From Paracoccus sp. TOH (GTDB taxonomy: Bacteria; Pseudomonadota; Alphaproteobacteria; Rhodobacterales; Rhodobacteraceae): DNA of 64,000 bases. The stretch's first letter is position 1. Every line of letters starts with the position of its first letter. A model generated the notes under the pieces. That model did not search any database. It saw only the letters and a program-made list of their open reading frames with translations, and had not been told where the DNA came from. The position numbers were made by a program, and so were the translations under genes. The DNA lies in NCBI RefSeq assembly GCF_030388245.1, contig NZ_CP098362.1:496001-560000 (forward strand), given 5' to 3'. Positions 53,686-63,641 of the stretch are shown here, piece by piece.

Positions 53686-55005
53686 TCAGGCGTCGCCCTT
53701 GAACTCCATCCGCCCGGCCAGCAGCACGGCGATGGTCGAACAGACCGCGCCCGACAGCAGGTAGAGACCGGCGGCGGGCAGGCCCAGCCAGGCCGAGAGC
53801 AGCAGCGCCGTCAGCGGCGCGAAGCCGGCCCCGAACATCCAGGCCAGGTCCGAGACGATGGCCGAGCCGGTATAGCGGTTGCGCACCCCGAAAAGCGAGC
53901 CGACCGCCCCCGAGGACTGGCCGAAGCTGAGCCCGAGGATGAAGAAGCCGGCGATCATGTAGACCATCTCGCCGGTCTTGCCGGCCGAAAGCAGCAGCGG
54001 CGCCAGGATGGCGAAGCCGCCGATCAGCAGCGCGCCGACCAGCAACAGGCGCTGCCGGCCGATGCGGTCGGCCAGGAAACCGGACAGCAGGATGGCGGCG
54101 ATGCCGGCCAGCGCGGCGACGGCCTCGATCACCAGGAAGCTGACCAGCGTCTCGTTGGTGTAAAGAAAGATCCAGGACAGCGGATAGACCGTGACCATGT
54201 GGAACATGGCAAAGCTCGCCAGCGGCACGAAGATGCCCAGCAGGACCGTCGGCCCGTCCTCGGCCAGGGTGGTGCGCAGCCGGGTGGGCTGCAATTCGCG
54301 CGATTCGAAAAGCTCCTGGAACTCGTCGGTGGCGACGATGCGCAGGCGCGCGAACAGCGCCACCACGTTCACCGAGAAGGCGACGAAGAACGGATAACGC
54401 CAGCCCCAGCCAAGGAAATCCTCGGCCGAGAGGTTCGCGGCCAGATAGGCGAACAGCAGGCTGGCCACGATCAGCCCGATGGGGGCGCCAAGCTGCGGCA
54501 CCATGGCGTAGATGCCGCGCCGGCTTTTCGGTGCGGTCAGCGCCAGCAGCGAGGGCATGCCGTCCCAGGCGCCGCCAAGCGCCAGCCCCTGGCCGATGCG
54601 CAGCACCGCCAGGATGACGACCGCCCAGTAGCCGACATCCTCATGGCTGGGGATCAGGCCCATGGCGACGGTGGCCGTGCCCATCAGAAACAGCGCCGCG
54701 GTCAGTTTGCTGACCCGCCCGTGCCGGCGGTCGATGGCCATGAACAGCGCGCTGCCCAGCGGCCGCACCACGAAGGCCAGCGCCAGCAGCGCAAAGGACA
54801 GCAGCGTGCCGGTCAGCGGATCGGTGAAGGAGAAGATCCGCTGCGGGAACACGATCACCGAGGCGATGGCGAAGACGAAGAAATCGAAGAACTCGGAGGT
54901 GCGCCCGATGATCACGCCCACGGCGATGTCGGAAGGCGACACCCGATGGAGCGGCGAGGCGGGGGCGGAGGGGCCGGCATGGGCCGAAGGGGAAGTGCTC
55001 GACAT
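53686..55005 (-). CDS. MFS transporter (metabolite:H+ symporter type)
   Basis: A 439-residue major facilitator with 12 helices. SEFFDFFVFAIASVIVFPQRIF and RPLGSALFMAIDRRHGRVSKL (the loop 2-3 motif) place it in the ShiA/ProP-like metabolite symporter family, and RIGQGLALGGAWDG lies in helix 4. Substrate unknown. It converges on the LysR gene and is divergent from the quinol oxidase operon, so it could respond to the FNR box in the shared region. No strong Shine-Dalgarno sequence at ATG 55005. Confidence 0.85.
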   Translation of the reverse strand: MSSTSPSAHAGPSAPASPLHRVSPSDIAVGVIIGRTSEFFDFFVFAIASVIVFPQRIFSFTDPLTGTLLSFALLALAFVVRPLGSALFMAIDRRHGRVSKLTAALFLMGTATVAMGLIPSHEDVGYWAVVILAVLRIGQGLALGGAWDGMPSLLALTAPKSRRGIYAMVPQLGAPIGLIVASLLFAYLAANLSAEDFLGWGWRYPFFVAFSVNVVALFARLRIVATDEFQELFESRELQPTRLRTTLAEDGPTVLLGIFVPLASFAMFHMVTVYPLSWIFLYTNETLVSFLVIEAVAALAGIAAILLSGFLADRIGRQRLLLVGALLIGGFAILAPLLLSAGKTGEMVYMIAGFFILGLSFGQSSGAVGSLFGVRNRYTGSAIVSDLAWMFGAGFAPLTALLLSAWLGLPAAGLYLLSGAVCSTIAVLLAGRMEFKGDA

Positions 55006-55125
55006 GGCAGATGGTTTCGATCTGATCCAGATTCCTGCCGGGCCTCGACGGTCGTCACCCGGCGTCCTGCCCCTTCCCTGCCGCAAACCGAGGGCGCGCA
55101 GCATAGGGCAAAACGTCGCATGTCG

Positions 55126-55143
55126 CCTTGATCCAGATCAAGG
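55126..55143. promoter_or_regulatory. FNR/FnrP box upstream of quinol oxidase operon
   Basis: CCTTGATCCAGATCAAGG contains the perfect consensus TTGAT-N4-ATCAA (55128-55141) and is an extended palindrome. It is centred about 82 nt before the cyoA start codon and 130 nt from the divergent MFS gene. Paracoccus has the oxygen-sensing FnrP and the nitric-oxide-sensing Nnr that read such sites. Confidence 0.85.
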
Positions 55144-55216
55144 TAACCAACCCACACTTGCCCGGCGCATTTCCGACTCGTTTCGTTGCGCCATCCACGG
55201 GACAGCAGGTAGTCCA

Positions 55217-56419
55217 ATGAAAAGAAACCCAAAATTCACTCGCCTTGCATGGCTTTCGCTTCTGATCCCGCTTGCCGCGTGCAAGGCCGAGGTGCTGTTG
55301 CCCGCCGGTGACGTGGCGGCGCGAGAACGCGATCTTCTGGTCAGCTCGACGCTGCTGATGCTGCTCATCATCGTGCCGGTGATGGCATTGACGGTGTGGT
55401 TCGCCTGGAAATATCGCGAGCGCAATCGCGATGCCGAATACCGCCCGGACTGGGATCATTCGACCAAGCTGGAATTCGTGATCTGGGCGGCGCCGCTCCT
55501 GATCATCATCTCGCTGGGGGCGCTGACCTGGGTCGGCACCCACCTGCTGGATCCCTATCGCCCGCTGGACCGCATCTCCAAGGACCAGCCTGCCCCGCGC
55601 GAGATGCAGCCGCTGCGGGTCGAGGTGGTGGCGCTCGACTGGAAATGGCTGTTCATCTATCCCGAACAGGGCATCGCCTCGGTCAACCAGATGGCGGTGC
55701 CGGTGGACCGCCCGGTCGAGTTCACGCTGACCTCCTCCTCGGTGATGAACGCCTTTTACATCCCGGCCATGGCCGGCATGGTCTATGCCATGCCGGGGAT
55801 GCAGACCAAGCTGCACGGGGTCTTCAACAATCCCGGCGAATACAAGGGCATCGCCTCGCATTATTCGGGCCACGGTTTCTCGGGCATGCATTTCAAGGCG
55901 CTGGCCACCGACCAGGCCGGCTTCGATGCCTGGATCGCCAAGGCGCGCGAGGCCGGCGGCACGCTGGACCGTCCGCGCTACCTGGAACTCGAGGCGCCGA
56001 GCGAGAACGTCCCGCCCATGACCTTCGCCGAGGTCGATCCGCAGCTTTACCCGCGCATCGTCAACATGTGCGTCGAGCCGGGCAAGATCTGCATGGCCGA
56101 GATGATGGCGCTGGACGCCCAGGGCGGGACCGGGCTGGCCGGGACGATGAACGTCACCGCCCTGACCTATGACAAGCACCAGCGCCGCGGCGCGCGCGCG
56201 CCGGTGCTGGGCTGGAAACCCTTCCAGGTCGCCTCGTTCTGCACGCCCGAGGAAGCGGCGCTGATGTTTGGCAACATGCCGGACGTGGTGCCGGAACGGG
56301 CGGACATGACGCCGCTGCGCGGCCTGGCGATGACGCCGCCCCAGCCCTTCCGCCTTACGCATGAAAACGACGTCACGCTGCTGGAAGCCGCCGAGAGCGG
56401 CGCGGCGCGGAATTTCTGA
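55217..56419 (+). CDS. cyoA: Ubiquinol oxidase subunit II
   Basis: A 400-residue lipoprotein subunit: lipobox LAAC (Cys22), two helices (about 45-65 and 90-108), then a cupredoxin-like periplasmic domain. The CuA-ligand motif of cytochrome c oxidases is absent (SHYSGHGFSGMHF at that place), so the donor is quinol. It is longer than E. coli CyoA (about 315 residues), with a C-terminal extension after about residue 310 that contains added cysteines. In Paracoccus this operon is also called qox (ba3 oxidase). Confidence 0.95.
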   Translation: MKRNPKFTRLAWLSLLIPLAACKAEVLLPAGDVAARERDLLVSSTLLMLLIIVPVMALTVWFAWKYRERNRDAEYRPDWDHSTKLEFVIWAAPLLIIISLGALTWVGTHLLDPYRPLDRISKDQPAPREMQPLRVEVVALDWKWLFIYPEQGIASVNQMAVPVDRPVEFTLTSSSVMNAFYIPAMAGMVYAMPGMQTKLHGVFNNPGEYKGIASHYSGHGFSGMHFKALATDQAGFDAWIAKAREAGGTLDRPRYLELEAPSENVPPMTFAEVDPQLYPRIVNMCVEPGKICMAEMMALDAQGGTGLAGTMNVTALTYDKHQRRGARAPVLGWKPFQVASFCTPEEAALMFGNMPDVVPERADMTPLRGLAMTPPQPFRLTHENDVTLLEAAESGAARNF

Positions 56420-56431
56420 TCGGACGCACGC

Positions 56432-58438
56432 ATGGTTACGCCTTCCAACGAAACCACCTTCCTTCTGGGCCGCCTGAACTGGGACGCGATCCCGAAGGAG
56501 CCCATCGTCTGGGCCACCTTCGCCGCCGTCGCCATCGGCGGGGTCGCGCTGCTTGCGGTGCTGACGAAATACCGGCTCTGGGGCTATCTCTGGAAAGAAT
56601 GGTTCACTTCGGTCGATCACAAGAAGATCGGCATCATGTACATCATCCTGGCGCTGATCATGTTCGTGCGCGGCTTTGCCGATGCGATCATGATGCGGTT
56701 GCAGCAGGTCTGGGCCTTCGGCGGCTCCGAGGGCTACCTGAACAGCCACCACTATGACCAGATCTTCACCGCCCATGGCGTGATCATGATCTTCTTCGTG
56801 GCCATGCCCTTCGTCACCGGGCTGATGAACTACGTCGTGCCGCTGCAGATCGGCGCGCGCGACGTGTCCTTCCCGTTCCTGAACAATTTCTCGTTCTGGA
56901 TGACGGTGGGGGGCGCGGTCATCACCATGGCCTCGCTGTTCGTGGGCGAGTTCGCGCAGACCGGCTGGCTGGCCTTTCCGCCGCTTTCGGGCATCGGCTA
57001 CAGCCCCTGGGTCGGGGTCGACTATTACATCTGGGGTCTGCAGGTCGCCGGCGTCGGCACCACGCTCTCGGGTATCAACCTGCTGGTGACGATCCTGAAG
57101 ATGCGGGCGCCGGGCATGACGATGATGCGGATGCCGGTCTTCACCTGGACCTCGTTCTGCACCAATATCCTGATCGTCGCCTCGTTCCCGGTGCTGACCA
57201 TGACGCTGATCCTGCTGACGCTGGACCGCTATGTCGGCACCAACTTCTTCACCAACGATCTTGGCGGCAATCCGATGATGTATATCAACCTCATCTGGAT
57301 CTGGGGCCATCCCGAGGTCTATATCCTGATCCTGCCGCTGTTCGGGGTGTTCTCGGAAGTCGCCTCGACCTTCTCGGGCAAGCGGCTGTTCGGCTATTCC
57401 TCGATGGTCTACGCGACCGTCTGCATCACGGTGCTGTCCTATCTGGTCTGGCTGCACCATTTCTTCACCATGGGCTCGGGCGCCTCGGTGAACTCGTTCT
57501 TCGGGATCACCACGATGATCATCTCGATCCCGACCGGGGCCAAGCTCTTCAACTGGCTGTTCACCATGTATGGCGGCCGCATCCGCTATGAACTGCCGAT
57601 GTTGTGGACGGTGGCCTTCATGCTGACCTTCGTCATCGGCGGCATGACGGGCGTGCTGCTGGCGGTGCCGCCGGCCGATTTCGTGCTGCACAACTCGCTG
57701 TTCCTGATCGCGCATTTCCACAACGTCATCATCGGCGGCGTGTTGTTTGGCTGCTTCGCGGCGGTGAACTACTGGTGGCCCAAGGCCTTCGGCTTCAAGC
57801 TGGACGTGTTCTGGGGCAAGGTTTCGTTCTGGTTCTGGGTGGTCGGCTTCTGGTTCGCCTTCATGCCGCTCTATATCCTGGGGCTGATGGGCGTCACCCG
57901 TCGGCTGCGGGTCTTCGACGACCCGGACCTGCGGATCTGGTTCGCCATCGCCGCCTTCGGTGCGGTGCTGATCGCCTGCGGCATCGCCGCCATGTTCGTG
58001 CAGTTCGGCGTCTCGATCCTGCGCCGCAACCGGGCGGATTATCGCGACGTGACCGGCGATCCCTGGAACGGCCGGACGCTGGAATGGGCGACCTCCTCGC
58101 CGCCGCCGGCCTATAACTTCGCCTTCAACCCGATCTCGCACGGGCTGGACAGCTGGTGGGAGATGAAGCAGAACGGCGCCGCGCGCCCGACCGCCGGCTT
58201 CATGCCGATCCACATGCCGAAGAACACCGGCACCGGCGTGATCCTGGCGGCGCTGGCCACCATCTGCGGCATGGCGCTGATCTGGTATATCTGGTGGCTG
58301 GCGGCGGCCAGCTTCCTGGGCATCATCGCCGTCTCGATCGGCCATACCTTCAACTACAACCGCGACTATTACATCCCGGTCTCGGAAATCGAGGCGACCG
58401 AGGATGCCCGGACGCGCCAGCTTGCGCAGGGGGCCTGA
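56432..58438 (+). CDS. cyoB: Ubiquinol oxidase subunit I
   Basis: A 668-residue catalytic subunit. Low-spin haem ligand in [12 protein letters not shown]; CuB and crosslinked His-Tyr site in [12 protein letters not shown]; the two histidines of YLVWLHHFF; and the haem pair in [15 protein letters not shown]. About 15 helices, with extra helices at both ends as in quinol oxidases. Reduces oxygen to water at the CuB-haem site and pumps protons. Begins 12 nt after cyoA. Confidence 0.97.
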   Translation: MVTPSNETTFLLGRLNWDAIPKEPIVWATFAAVAIGGVALLAVLTKYRLWGYLWKEWFTSVDHKKIGIMYIILALIMFVRGFADAIMMRLQQVWAFGGSEGYLNSHHYDQIFTAHGVIMIFFVAMPFVTGLMNYVVPLQIGARDVSFPFLNNFSFWMTVGGAVITMASLFVGEFAQTGWLAFPPLSGIGYSPWVGVDYYIWGLQVAGVGTTLSGINLLVTILKMRAPGMTMMRMPVFTWTSFCTNILIVASFPVLTMTLILLTLDRYVGTNFFTNDLGGNPMMYINLIWIWGHPEVYILILPLFGVFSEVASTFSGKRLFGYSSMVYATVCITVLSYLVWLHHFFTMGSGASVNSFFGITTMIISIPTGAKLFNWLFTMYGGRIRYELPMLWTVAFMLTFVIGGMTGVLLAVPPADFVLHNSLFLIAHFHNVIIGGVLFGCFAAVNYWWPKAFGFKLDVFWGKVSFWFWVVGFWFAFMPLYILGLMGVTRRLRVFDDPDLRIWFAIAAFGAVLIACGIAAMFVQFGVSILRRNRADYRDVTGDPWNGRTLEWATSSPPPAYNFAFNPISHGLDSWWEMKQNGAARPTAGFMPIHMPKNTGTGVILAALATICGMALIWYIWWLAAASFLGIIAVSIGHTFNYNRDYYIPVSEIEATEDARTRQLAQGA

Positions 58439-58441
58439 GCC

Positions 58442-59059
58442 ATGAGCCACGCGACAACCGACACCATGGACCGCTACTGGGAACTGGAGCCCCATCACCA
58501 CCCCGAAGGGGCCTCGACCAGCCTGGGCTTCTGGGTCTACCTGATGAGCGACTGCCTGATGTTCGCGGTGCTCTTTGCGGTCTATGGCGTGCTGGGCACC
58601 AGCTTCGCCGCCGGGCCGGGCCCCAAGGATCTGTTCGACCTCGAGCTGGTGGCGGTCAACACCGCCATGCTGCTGCTCTCGTCGATCACCTTCGGCTTCG
58701 CCATGCTGGCCATGGGCAAGGGTGACAAGCGGGCCACGCTGCGCTGGCTGGCGGTGACGCTGTTCTTCGGCCTATGCTTCCTGGGCATCGAGCTTTACGA
58801 GTTCCACCACCTGATCCATGTCGGCGCCGGGCCGCAGCGGTCCGGCTTCCTGTCGGCCTTCTTCACGCTGGTCGGGACGCACGGGCTGCATGTCACCTTC
58901 GGCTCGATCTGGCTGGTGACGCTGATGGTGCAGATCACCCGCACCGGGCTGATCCCCGCCAACCAGCGCCGCATGGTCTGCCTGTCGATGTTCTGGCACT
59001 TCCTCGACGTCATCTGGATCGGCGTCTTCACCTTCGTCTATCTGCTGGGGATGATCTGA
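58442..59059 (+). CDS. cyoC: Ubiquinol oxidase subunit III
   Basis: A 205-residue, five-helix subunit with the family sequences FWVYLMSDCLMFAVLFA and GTHGLHVTFGSIWL and the C-terminal WHFLDVIWIGVFTFVYLL. Stabilises subunit I. It starts 3 nt after cyoB and ends in a TGATG overlap with cyoD. Confidence 0.95.
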   Translation: MSHATTDTMDRYWELEPHHHPEGASTSLGFWVYLMSDCLMFAVLFAVYGVLGTSFAAGPGPKDLFDLELVAVNTAMLLLSSITFGFAMLAMGKGDKRATLRWLAVTLFFGLCFLGIELYEFHHLIHVGAGPQRSGFLSAFFTLVGTHGLHVTFGSIWLVTLMVQITRTGLIPANQRRMVCLSMFWHFLDVIWIGVFTFVYLLGMI

Positions 59060-59439
59060 TGTCTGCCGAACACGCGCATTCGCATCTCGACGATCACGGC
59101 CACGACCATGGCAGCCATGCCTCTTACCTCAAGGGGTTCCTGCTCTCGGTGATCCTGACCGCCCTGCCCTTCGGCATCGTCATGGCCGGCGGCTTCGAAA
59201 GCCGCGGGCTGACGGCGCTGGTCGTCATCGGCTTCGCCGTCGTGCAGATTCTGGTCCACATGGTCTATTTCCTGCACATGAACGGCAAGCAGGAGGAGGG
59301 CTGGACCATGCTCTCGACCATCTTCACCGTGGTGGTGGTGGTGATCCTGCTGGCCGGGTCGCTGTGGGTCATGTATCACATGAACACCAACATGATGCCG
59401 CAGATGGATCACGAGATGATGCAGGGCATCGGCTCGTGA
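59059..59439 (+). CDS. cyoD: Ubiquinol oxidase subunit IV
   Basis: A 126-residue, three-helix subunit. The N terminus is strikingly His-rich (HAHSHLDDHGHDHGSH, 5-20), which might bind metal; the C terminus is Met/His-rich (MNTNMMPQMDHEMM). Middle sequence ILVHMVYFLHMN is typical. Its stop overlaps the GTG start of the SURF1 gene. Confidence 0.93.
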   Translation: MSAEHAHSHLDDHGHDHGSHASYLKGFLLSVILTALPFGIVMAGGFESRGLTALVVIGFAVVQILVHMVYFLHMNGKQEEGWTMLSTIFTVVVVVILLAGSLWVMYHMNTNMMPQMDHEMMQGIGS

Positions 59440-60176
59440 CCGGGCCGGCGGTTGCGGGGGCGCGGGTGGCGCGTTCCCGCTTCGCGCGGCTGGCGCTCCT
59501 GACCGGGGCGCTGGCCATTTTCGTTCTGCTTTGCGGGCTGGGCATCTGGCAGGTGCAACGCCTGGCCTGGAAGACCGACCTGATCGCCCGGGTCGAGACC
59601 CGGCTGGCGGCCGAGCCGGCGCCCGCCCCCGGTCCGCGGGACTGGCCGGAACTTTCGGCCGGGGCGGACGAATACCGCCGCCTGACCGTCTCGGGCCGCT
59701 TCCGCGCCGGCAGCGATACGCTGGTCAAGGCGGTGACGGATCGCGGCGCCGGCTTCTGGGTGATGACGCCGCTGCTTACCGACCAGGGCTGGCCGGTGCT
59801 GGTCAATCGCGGCTTCGTCCCCGGAACCGCCCGGGCCGAGGCCGACCGGGTGCTGCCCGGCGGCCCGGTCACGATCACCGGGCTGCTGCGCATGAGCCAG
59901 CCCGGCGGCGCCTTCCTGCGCAAGAACGATCCCGAGGCCGGCCGCTGGTATTCCCGCGACGTCGCGGCCATCGCCGACCGGCGGGGACTGACCGGCGCCG
60001 CGCCCTATTTCATCGACGCCGATGCCCGCGCCGATGCCGATCTGCCCATCGGCGGGCTGACCGTGGTCAGCTTCCGCAACAGCCATCTGGGCTATGCGTT
60101 CACCTGGTTCTCGCTGGCCGCGCTTTGGGCCGGCTGGCTGATCTGGCTGTGGCGGCGCGGCGCCGGCCAGGGCTGA
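59436..60176 (+). CDS. SURF1 family oxidase assembly factor (Surf1q-like)
   Basis: A 246-residue protein with one helix at each end (about 18-38 and 222-240) and a periplasmic domain with VLVNRGFVP and SFRNSHLGYAFTWFSLA, both SURF1 signatures. Paracoccus has two SURF1 proteins for haem a delivery; the one encoded in the quinol oxidase operon (Surf1q) serves that oxidase. The start is GTG 59436, overlapping the cyoD stop; the longer frame upstream merely shadows cyoD. Confidence 0.9.
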   Translation: MTGPAVAGARVARSRFARLALLTGALAIFVLLCGLGIWQVQRLAWKTDLIARVETRLAAEPAPAPGPRDWPELSAGADEYRRLTVSGRFRAGSDTLVKAVTDRGAGFWVMTPLLTDQGWPVLVNRGFVPGTARAEADRVLPGGPVTITGLLRMSQPGGAFLRKNDPEAGRWYSRDVAAIADRRGLTGAAPYFIDADARADADLPIGGLTVVSFRNSHLGYAFTWFSLAALWAGWLIWLWRRGAGQG

Positions 60177-60182
60177 GCGCCG

Positions 60183-61082
60183 CTATTTCCAATACTGGTC
60201 GATATATTTCTGCATCTCGGCGCGCATGAAGCGGCCGGAGTGATCGGCGCGGTCCTCCCAGGCGAAGACGCAGGCGGTCATGATGCCGTCGAAGCCGATC
60301 TCGGCCAGGGTGCCGAAGAAATCGTCCCAGGGCACCTCGCCCTGGCCGATGTCGAGATGCTGGTGCACGCGGGCCTGGGTGCCCGGCGGGTTCAGGATGT
60401 AGCGCAGGCCCGAACTGGCCTTGTGGTTGAACGTGTCGCCGACATGGACATGCGCCAGCACATCGGCGGCCTCGCGCAGCATCGCCTTGGTGTCGTCGCC
60501 GAAATAGAAGGTATGCGGCGCACAATAGAGGAATCTCACCCGCGGCGAATTCACCGTGCGGATGATGTCGAGCGCCGGCTGCAGGGTCTCGCACCAGTCC
60601 TCGGGATGCGGCTCGACATGCAGGGTGATGCCCTCGCGCTCGAAGATCGGAACCAGTTCCTCCATGCTGCGCCACCAGGCGTCCTCGCAGGACTCGATCA
60701 TGCTGCCGGTATGACAGCAATAGCAGCCGCCCTTGTCGGGATGCGGGCCGCGGCCGAATTCGCTGTTCATGGTATCCACGCCCAGCTCGACGGCGATCTC
60801 GATGGCGCGTTTCCAGTGCCTGACGGCGGCCTGGCGCTCGGTCTCGTCGTTCGAGGCCCAGCGATACATCGGCAGCAGGCTGGCGATGCCGACCTCGGCC
60901 TTGTTCAGCGCCCGTTTCAGCGTCTTGATGCGGTCGGGAAAGACGCGCGGCGCCTTGAACCATTCCAGGAAATCGCCGCGCGGGCTCAGCTCGATCCAGT
61001 CGTAGCCGAGTTCCTTGACCTTGGCCGGGATCTGTTCCAGCGGCAGGTGACGGTGCATGAAGGGGTCGATGGCAATGCGCAT
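60183..61082 (-). CDS. Xylose-isomerase-like TIM-barrel sugar phosphate isomerase/epimerase
   Basis: A 299-residue AP-endonuclease-2 fold enzyme. Candidate metal ligands are the Glu/His of EFGRGPH, HVEPHPED and HVHVGDTFNH and the His/Glu of HQHLDIGQGEVPW. Relatives act on inositol, tagatose or other keto sugars. It lies beside the remains of a sugar-binding protein gene and a Ugp-type transporter, suggesting a former sugar or polyol catabolic cluster. Specific reaction unknown. Confidence 0.8.
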   Translation of the reverse strand: MRIAIDPFMHRHLPLEQIPAKVKELGYDWIELSPRGDFLEWFKAPRVFPDRIKTLKRALNKAEVGIASLLPMYRWASNDETERQAAVRHWKRAIEIAVELGVDTMNSEFGRGPHPDKGGCYCCHTGSMIESCEDAWWRSMEELVPIFEREGITLHVEPHPEDWCETLQPALDIIRTVNSPRVRFLYCAPHTFYFGDDTKAMLREAADVLAHVHVGDTFNHKASSGLRYILNPPGTQARVHQHLDIGQGEVPWDDFFGTLAEIGFDGIMTACVFAWEDRADHSGRFMRAEMQKYIDQYWK

Positions 61083-61158
61083 GGTCGGGGTCCTTGCTAT
61101 GGGGTGGGGTCGCGCACCGGCCCGCCCCGGCGGCGGGCAGCAGGCGGCGATCAGAGTG

Positions 61159-61475
61159 GTATTGCGCCTGGTTTTCGGGCGTGACCGGCCCGAAGGGCAC
61201 CCGGATGGCGCGCTCAACCGGCTCGCCCCGGACCATGGCGATGGCGGTCCGCCCGGTTCGTGGCGTTCTGATCGACGGTGAGGTCCAGGCCGCTCGCCGG
61301 CCTCGCCGCCAGCCCGTCCCGGCCACCGCCACCTTGTCCATCGTCACGTCCGCGGCCTTCAGTGATGGATCTTGATGCCGTCCAGGGGAATGGTCAGGAA
61401 AGGATTGTCACAGGAGGTCATCGCCGCCCCGATCCGCATTTCCTGCGCCATCGCCGTCAAGCCCCCGGATTTCAT
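61159..61475 (-). pseudogene. Degraded sugar ABC transporter binding-protein gene
   Basis: ATG 61475, after a good GGGGGAGGGA site, opens a 38-codon frame ending at 61359, with AQEMRIGAAMTSCDN followed by PFLTIPLDGIKIHH. It resembles the signal cleavage and first strand of a RbsB-type sugar-binding protein, with the signal's hydrophobic core missing. A second frame resumes LKAADVTMDKVAVAGTG, and a later frame ends with GEPVERAIRVPFGPVTPENQAQY (61159-61227), like the C terminus of the same family. The central two thirds are gone. A pseudogene with several frameshifts and a large deletion. Confidence 0.55.
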
Positions 61476-61712
61476 TCGGTCCCTCCCCCTTCTGCAGCGC
61501 CGCGGCCGCCCAAGCACGGACGCCGGCCGGCTGCCCAGGCCGGGCCGGGATGCGGCATGGTGTTGAAGACGGGCGCTCTCCTCTGGCCCGCCTGGGCAGG
61601 GTTGTCGCCGGCCGGCCGATTCAGGTCAATGCGGGACGGTGCGCGAAACCGATCATCCGTGATGGATAATGATTGACGGCATGATGGGATTCCGTCACGC
61701 CGTCGCAGCCTT

Positions 61713-62777
<1,065 letters not shown>

Positions 62778-63641
62778 CTATTTCTCCGTCTCGACCAGGC
62801 CCTTGACGAACCAGCGCTGCATCAGCACCACCACCAGGATCGGCGGCAGGATGGCCAGCACGCTTGTGACCATCACCAGGTTCCAGGGCGTATCGGCATC
62901 GGCAAAGGAGATCATCTTCTTCAGCGCGATGACGATGGTGTTCATTTCATTGGAATTGGTGACCAGCAGCGGCCACAGGTATTGCGTCCAGCCATAGATG
63001 AACTGGATCACGAAGATCGCCGCCACATTGGTCAGCGACAGCGGCCACAGGATGTCCTTGAAGAACCGCCACGGGCCGGCGCCATCGACGCGCGCGGCCT
63101 CCAGCAACTCGTCGGGGATGGTCATGAAGAACTGCCGGAACAGCAGCGTCGCGGTGGCCGAGGCGATCAGGGGCAGGATCAGCCCCGGATAGGTGTCGAT
63201 CAGCCCCAGATCGACCATGACCTTGTAAGTGGGCTGGATGCGCACCTCGACCGGCAGCATCAGGGTGATGAAGATCAGCCAGAAACAGGCCATGCGCAGC
63301 GGAAAGCGGAAGAAGACGATGGCATAGGCCGAGGCCATGGAAATGGCGATCTTTCCCAGCGCGATGCCCATGGCGACGATGGTGGTATTGGCCAGCAGCC
63401 GCCACAGGCTGACGCCGCCGATGCGCCGCACGCCGCCCTCGAAGGCCTCGCCGTAATTCGCCGCGGCCTCGGGACCGGGCAGCAGCGGCAGCGGCGGGCG
63501 CAGGATGGTCTGGGTGCTGTGGGTCGAGGCGATGAAGACGTAATAGACCGGGAAGGCCACCACGATCACGCCGAGGATCATCCAGAAATGCGCGACCAAC
63601 CGGCCCGGCCCGCGGGGGGCCAGGGGGGATGCCTCAGCCAT
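62778..63641 (-). CDS. ugpE: UgpE-type ABC importer permease
   Basis: A 287-residue, six-helix permease. [27 protein letters not shown] near the N terminus is highly typical of UgpE, and the coupling loop is [30 protein letters not shown]. Likely substrate sn-glycerol-3-phosphate or its diesters. Overlaps the ugpA-type gene by 8 nt. Confidence 0.92.
   Translation of the reverse strand: MAEASPLAPRGPGRLVAHFWMILGVIVVAFPVYYVFIASTHSTQTILRPPLPLLPGPEAAANYGEAFEGGVRRIGGVSLWRLLANTTIVAMGIALGKIAISMASAYAIVFFRFPLRMACFWLIFITLMLPVEVRIQPTYKVMVDLGLIDTYPGLILPLIASATATLLFRQFFMTIPDELLEAARVDGAGPWRFFKDILWPLSLTNVAAIFVIQFIYGWTQYLWPLLVTNSNEMNTIVIALKKMISFADADTPWNLVMVTSVLAILPPILVVVLMQRWFVKGLVETEK

Noticed and set aside
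55055..58501. A minus-strand open frame of more than 1,100 codons opposite the quinol oxidase genes
   Set aside because: Composition is His/Asp/Arg/Gln-rich with no domain, and the opposite strand holds unmistakable cyoA and cyoB.
61278..61676. Plus-strand frame between the isomerase and ugpC genes
   Set aside because: No ribosome-binding site or family character; the region is better explained by the minus-strand pseudogene and its upstream flank.
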